A DNA stretch of 64,000 nt, taken from the NCBI RefSeq assembly GCF_032814565.1, contig NZ_CP136521.1, forward strand, positions 62,001-126,000, written 5' to 3'. A program made the position numbers and the translations under genes. The notes below the pieces were generated by a model. It did not search any database. It had not been told where the DNA came from and saw nothing but the letters and a program-made list of their open reading frames with translations. The stretch comes from Hwangdonia lutea (GTDB lineage Bacteria > Bacteroidota > Bacteroidia > Flavobacteriales > Flavobacteriaceae). Shown here one piece after another: positions 60,274 through 64,000 of this stretch (positions are counted from its first letter, which is position 1; each line of letters begins with the position of its first letter).

Positions 60274-60795
60274 ATGGACGCAGAACGCATTATTGACTTG
60301 TTTTTATTCGCTATTCCATCGTTAATCGTCGGACTTATTGCCTATTATTTTTTTAAAGAACACACTAAAAACGAAGATGGCCGCAGACGCTTTTTATTGA
60401 AAAAAGATTTGCAGGTATCTGCAATGCCTTTACGCCTACAAGCCTATGAAAGACTCGCTTTGTTTTTAGAACGAATATCGCCCAATAAGCTCATGGTAAG
60501 AGTACCTCCAATATCCTCTAACAAAGATGATTACGAACAATTACTTATACAAAACATTGAGCAAGAAATGGAACACAACATAGCACAACAAATTTACGTA
60601 AGCGAGAAATGCTGGAATATTGTTTCGGCTGCAAAAAATGCTACGATTCAATTGATACGAAAAGCGAGTTTGCTTGAAAAAACCGATTCCGCCAACAAAC
60701 TTAGGGAAGTTGTGTTAACCGAAATGATGGAGCGTCGCGCACCAAGCGATGCAGCTTTGTCTTTTATTAAAGAAGAGGTTTCAGATTTATGGTAA
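60274..60795 (+). CDS. DUF7935 family membrane-anchored protein
   Basis: 173 aa. One membrane span at about residues 6-26 (LFLFAIPSLIVGLIAYYFF) is followed by a soluble helical domain (MPLRLQAYERLALFLERISP, QNIEQEMEHNIAQQIYVSEK). It belongs to a Bacteroidota family of unknown function. The start is 28 nt after the M20 gene stop, so it may be co-transcribed. The last 9 nt overlap the convergent patatin gene. Confidence 0.8.
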   Translation: MDAERIIDLFLFAIPSLIVGLIAYYFFKEHTKNEDGRRRFLLKKDLQVSAMPLRLQAYERLALFLERISPNKLMVRVPPISSNKDDYEQLLIQNIEQEMEHNIAQQIYVSEKCWNIVSAAKNATIQLIRKASLLEKTDSANKLREVVLTEMMERRAPSDAALSFIKEEVSDLW

Positions 60796-61710
60796 GCTAT
60801 CTTGCATACGCAACTCGTTAGAGCGCGCTTCCTCTGCTTTTTGCTTGGCATAAAAATACCCTTGCTGCCACCAAGACCTCATTAATTTTTTGTTGAAAAT
60901 CAAAGAGTTTTCGGTAAGCTTTGATGGTGTATAATATAAATTAAGCTTTACGTCTTTATTTTTTGCTGCCAGCTTTCCTATCAGGATATCGCTGCGTTCC
61001 ACCTGATCCAACAGATGTCCAAATAAATTCAACATTAATGAAAACGGGTTTTTACCAAGCACTTTATTGTATGCCATACTTTCGGATTCTAAGATAATGG
61101 CATCAATCTCGGTAGCGCCTCTTAAAATAGCTTCACGAATGGGCACCACGCAACCAAAAGCCCCATCGGCATATTCAAATCCGTTCTTTTTTACCAAAGA
61201 CATAAATGGAATGTAATTGCACGAAATCCATATCCAATCACAAAACTCCTCATAATTAAAATCTTTTATCGATTTATATTCCACCCGGTTTTTAGAAAGA
61301 TTAGACACGGTAACCACCACATCGTCTTTGGTTTCCCGTATCAATTTAAATTCGTCGTAAGTAAAATGCTTTTTCAAATAGCGTCGCAACGCTTTGCTTT
61401 CTCCAAAAGTCCGTTTCATCTTAATAAACTGCCAAAGTGAATTTATAAAGTCTATTGACACAAATTCCCTGTCTCCCTTTTTTCGAAGTACAAATGGATT
61501 TACACTAAAAATATTGCTTTGATGCACATTGGTGAATACCTGGTGAATTTTATCAATCTTGCCAACCGCTAGGTGCGGAATTAATAAGCTACCGGTAGAT
61601 GTGCCTAAAAACATATCGTATTCCCTACCTTCTTCCTTAATTAAATATTCGGCAACACCGCCTGCGTAAGCGCCCTTACTGCCTCCTCCCGAAATAACTA
61701 ATGCCTTCAT
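60787..61710 (-). CDS. Patatin-like phospholipase, copy 1
   Basis: 307 aa. The patatin core is complete: oxyanion motif SGGGSKGAYAGG at the N-terminus, nucleophile GTSTGSL, and the catalytic Asp in YADGAFG. It should hydrolyse acyl groups from membrane lipids. It is about half identical by eye to the adjacent upstream gene, with the same motif order and the same conserved IWISCNYIPFMSL/IWVSCNYTPFMSL segment. It starts 2 nt after the upstream stop, so both copies are co-transcribed. Confidence 0.9.
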   Translation of the reverse strand: MKALVISGGGSKGAYAGGVAEYLIKEEGREYDMFLGTSTGSLLIPHLAVGKIDKIHQVFTNVHQSNIFSVNPFVLRKKGDREFVSIDFINSLWQFIKMKRTFGESKALRRYLKKHFTYDEFKLIRETKDDVVVTVSNLSKNRVEYKSIKDFNYEEFCDWIWISCNYIPFMSLVKKNGFEYADGAFGCVVPIREAILRGATEIDAIILESESMAYNKVLGKNPFSLMLNLFGHLLDQVERSDILIGKLAAKNKDVKLNLYYTPSKLTENSLIFNKKLMRSWWQQGYFYAKQKAEEARSNELRMQDSLP

Positions 61711-61712
61711 AT

Positions 61713-62615
61713 TTAGCTTTCTAATTGACTGAGTTCTTCATTTTTAAATTTGGCGAAATTATAACCATCTTGCCACCATTCCGTCATTTTTTCTTTATCA
61801 AATATCAACGAATTTGTTGTTAAAACCGTTGGTGCATAATAAAAATTTATTATCGCATTATTATGTGATGCAACAAACTTACCAATTTTTATATTTTGCG
61901 ACTCAATGCGATCGAGCATAAATCCAAACATATTTGTAATTAAAGAAAAAGGGTTTTTGGAGGGCATTCTATTTAATAGCGTAGTTTCTGTTTGTAAAAT
62001 AATGGCATCAACTTCTTTTGCACCGCGACGAATAGCTTCTTCAATAGGCACCATATTTCCCATACCGCCATCGGCATATTCGCAGCCATTTATTTTGTAT
62101 AAGCTCATAAATGGGGTGTAATTGCAAGATACCCAAATCCAATCTATAAACTCTAAGTAATCAAATTCTTTTAAAGCTTTGTATTCGACCTGATTAAGCG
62201 ATAAATTAGAAACCGTGACCACAATGTCCAAACCCGAATTTTTTAATTCCAAAAACTCATTTTTGGTCAAAGTTTCCTTAATCAACTCTCTTAAATTATA
62301 GCTTTCCCCAAAGGTTTTGCTTCCTCTAATAAAATTTAAAACCACGCTTAAATGCTTAATTCCAATGTTTTGGACGCCGTGTTTTTTCTTGATAACAAAA
62401 GGACAAACATTAAAAATACTATCGTTTGATACATTGGTGTAAACCCGTTTTATTTTATCTATTTTACTGAGTGCCAAATGAGAAACCAGCAAACTCCCGG
62501 TTGAAGTGCCAATAAACAATTGATACTGTCGTTTTAAATCTTCAATTAAATATTGAGCAACGCCACCTGCAAATGCGCCTTTACTACCACCACCTGAAAT
62601 GACCAATGCTCTCAT
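61713..62615 (-). CDS. Patatin-like phospholipase, copy 2
   Basis: 300 aa. SGGGSKGAFAGG, GTSTGSLLVSHLAL and YADGGMG give the oxyanion hole, the catalytic Ser and the Asp of patatins. It has no signal peptide or membrane span, so a cytosolic or membrane-peripheral place is likely. A tandem duplication with the following gene is clear from matching blocks along the full length. The upstream gap (62616-62810) holds GTTAGATTGAAACT and TCACACTTCGACTGTGCTCT but no gene. Confidence 0.9.
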   Translation of the reverse strand: MRALVISGGGSKGAFAGGVAQYLIEDLKRQYQLFIGTSTGSLLVSHLALSKIDKIKRVYTNVSNDSIFNVCPFVIKKKHGVQNIGIKHLSVVLNFIRGSKTFGESYNLRELIKETLTKNEFLELKNSGLDIVVTVSNLSLNQVEYKALKEFDYLEFIDWIWVSCNYTPFMSLYKINGCEYADGGMGNMVPIEEAIRRGAKEVDAIILQTETTLLNRMPSKNPFSLITNMFGFMLDRIESQNIKIGKFVASHNNAIINFYYAPTVLTTNSLIFDKEKMTEWWQDGYNFAKFKNEELSQLES

Positions 62616-62810
62616 TTAGAATTTTTAATGTAAATATAACAAGGATAAAGTAATTTCTGTAATAAGACGTTTCATTCTGGACGCAGTGCGAGGCTTTGTT
62701 AGATTGAAACTAAATCGGAATAAGATCAAATTGAACGGGTAGTCACACTTCGACTGTGCTCTATTAGACTCAAAAAGAAATGATTCGCAGTATCTGAACC
62801 TTATTTTAAT

Positions 62811-64000
62811 TTAATTTTTAATGGCCATATTTTCCAACAATGTTTTTGCAAACTTTGAAAATTGCCAATTGTGATGTTTGGTTGCTTGTTTTAAATGTTC
62901 TTGACAAACTTCGCCGCAGGATTGAACCCATGCTAAATAGCGAAATGCATTCATTCTGACTTCAAAACCGTATTTAGGACTTGTATAACCCAACAACTCA
63001 TTAAAGTATTGCTGACTGTTTTCGGGCTCATAACCATCGGTAATTAAAGCCAATGTCAGCCAAAGCGTTCTCACATTTTTATCATTAAAACCAATAATTC
63101 CTTTGGTTTTATTGAGGTATTTATTTCTGTCTTTTGGAAAATTATTCCATAAATTGAATAGTGCTATTTCTATGGTGATATAAGATTTATCATTTAAAAG
63201 CGATTCGTAGTCTTTTTTTAATTCAAAAGGAATTTCACGCATCGTACTAGCTATAGCTTGACGGACTTTCACACCCTTATTTAAAAATGTAGATTTTGAG
63301 ATTTTACCTCCTAATTGTTCTACTATTTTCTGGTTTAAAAACTCATCTTTTGAAACCATTAAAATTGTTTTGCAAGCTTCGGGGTAACCACCACAGTCGA
63401 TTGGATAATATCTGTCAAAAGGTACTGGATAGCCACTATGTGTTAAATTAGCTAAAATGATATTAGCAAAAAATCTTTTCTCAATTTCATCATAATTAAG
63501 ATTGCTACTTTTTAACCAAAAGTCAACAAACTCACTCAAATCTTCTCCACTGGCCTTTTCAGCTTCACCTATAAAATCATTGGTTTCCACATTCTTAAAC
63601 TTATACTTTTTCAAATAGTTTTTAACCCCTTTTTTAAAAGCCTTATCGCCTATGCGCTCCCTTAAAATATGCAAAACCCAAGCGCCTTTTTTATAAAAGG
63701 TCGTGCTACTCGATTTTGGGTTTAACAGCGATGTACTCTCGCCTCGCTTGTCCTGTTCCAATAATTCTTGGGCGTATTCGTACAATCTCCAATAGTAATA
63801 ATCGTCACCAAAAATATCGCGTTCCGCCAACAAAGCGTAATAGGTTGCAAACCCTTCTTGAAGCCAATGGTGCGTGCCAGATTTTGCCGTAACCAAATTG
63901 CCAAACCATTGGTGCGCCAACTCGTGCGCATTGACGTTTACATAGTTTTTATCGACAAACCCAATAGAATCAATCACAAAAGAATCTGCAAAAATGGTGG
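62811..64000 (-). CDS. M1 family aminopeptidase, C-terminal part (5' end outside window)
   Basis: The reading frame runs off the right end of the window. The first visible residues are TIFADSFVIDSIGFVD, the catalytic-site lead-in. The zinc motif HELAHQWFGN and the second Glu in LQEGFATYYALLAERDIFGD are present. The C-terminal helical domain has the M1 layout (about residues 170-388). It is a zinc metallopeptidase that removes N-terminal residues, or a related family member. An apparent ATG at 63977 is internal to the gene, not the start. Confidence 0.88.
   Translation of the reverse strand, partial: TIFADSFVIDSIGFVDKNYVNVNAHELAHQWFGNLVTAKSGTHHWLQEGFATYYALLAERDIFGDDYYYWRLYEYAQELLEQDKRGESTSLLNPKSSSTTFYKKGAWVLHILRERIGDKAFKKGVKNYLKKYKFKNVETNDFIGEAEKASGEDLSEFVDFWLKSSNLNYDEIEKRFFANIILANLTHSGYPVPFDRYYPIDCGGYPEACKTILMVSKDEFLNQKIVEQLGGKISKSTFLNKGVKVRQAIASTMREIPFELKKDYESLLNDKSYITIEIALFNLWNNFPKDRNKYLNKTKGIIGFNDKNVRTLWLTLALITDGYEPENSQQYFNELLGYTSPKYGFEVRMNAFRYLAWVQSCGEVCQEHLKQATKHHNWQFSKFAKTLLENMAIKN

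Noticed and set aside
62616-62810. A further cassette between the patatin and M1 peptidase genes
   Set aside because: The stretch contains dispersed-repeat words (CACTTCGACTGTGCTC) but no paired arms or gene.

Overview
The window comes from the chromosome of a marine-type member of the Flavobacteriaceae (Bacteroidota). The evidence is the AT-rich sequence, promoters with a TAnnTTTG -7 box instead of a sigma70 -10 box, A-rich leaders without Shine-Dalgarno sites, a type IX secretion C-terminal sorting domain, and gene families largely confined to this phylum (DUF2911, DUF4290, DUF6090, DUF6952, Lacal_2735, LptF/G-type permease with a RibB carrying a dead RibA half). The species cannot be named from the sequence.

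Layout. 1-5.5 kb: PIG-L deacetylase, a 36-aa membrane peptide, a sodium:solute symporter and a Gfo/Idh/MocA oxidoreductase, tightly packed. 6.9-12.8 kb: a light/oxidative-stress block (DUF2867 reductase, two small paralogues, an SDR without the catalytic Tyr, glutathione peroxidase, Lacal_2735 protein, TspO, SRPBCC protein, photolyase). Two promoters here share one operator-like architecture. 12.8-18.8 kb: a DUF6090 gene flanked by a 21-bp duplication of the photolyase 3' end, fhs, and a HEPN-STAND NTPase inside a structured cassette. 18.9-25.4 kb: BLUF sensor plus AraC regulator, murA (Cys-to-Asp), DUF4290, DUF493, an AAA_28-type ATPase and recQ. 25.4-31 kb: a second structured cassette, fmt, HU, YqgE, PabC-like enzyme, tRNA-Met and a truncated integrase. 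31-37.4 kb: panB, RluA-type synthase, aldehyde dehydrogenase, a histidine-kinase operon, CPBP protease and Lrp regulator. 37.5-50.6 kb: PLP lyase, NhaC antiporter, peroxiredoxin/thioredoxin operon, tpx, dgkA, ftsK, lolA, lptF/G, ribB and a T9SS cargo protein. 50.7-64 kb: DUF819 protein, TsaC-like protein, esterase, aspartyl protease with CBM48-like protein, a probable cassette remnant, UvrD helicase, M20 hydrolase, tandem patatins and the C-terminal part of an M1 peptidase.

The most unusual signal is a family of single-gene units. Two complete units (about 15.79-18.74 kb and 25.37-26.28 kb) each have a promoter of the form TTG-N20-TAnnTTCG, a leader hairpin, and two nested arms in the 5' flank that are complementary to two arms in the 3' flank. 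The arms differ in sequence between the units but stay complementary within each unit, which is compensatory change. A third unit (12.84 kb) keeps the same promoter, and a fourth (55.8 kb) keeps only the inner arms. The passengers are accessory genes: a HEPN-STAND NTPase that looks like a phage-defence protein, a DUF6090 protein and two membrane proteins of unknown function. No recombinase is in the window, so whether these are mobile DNA cassettes or mRNAs with pairing ends is open.

A second repeat family (three copies of about 90-100 nt with shared ends) lies in the intergenic regions near 5.6, 13.8 and 26.4 kb; two of the copies lie downstream of units of the first kind. All calls were made by eye from sequence. 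No database search was run.
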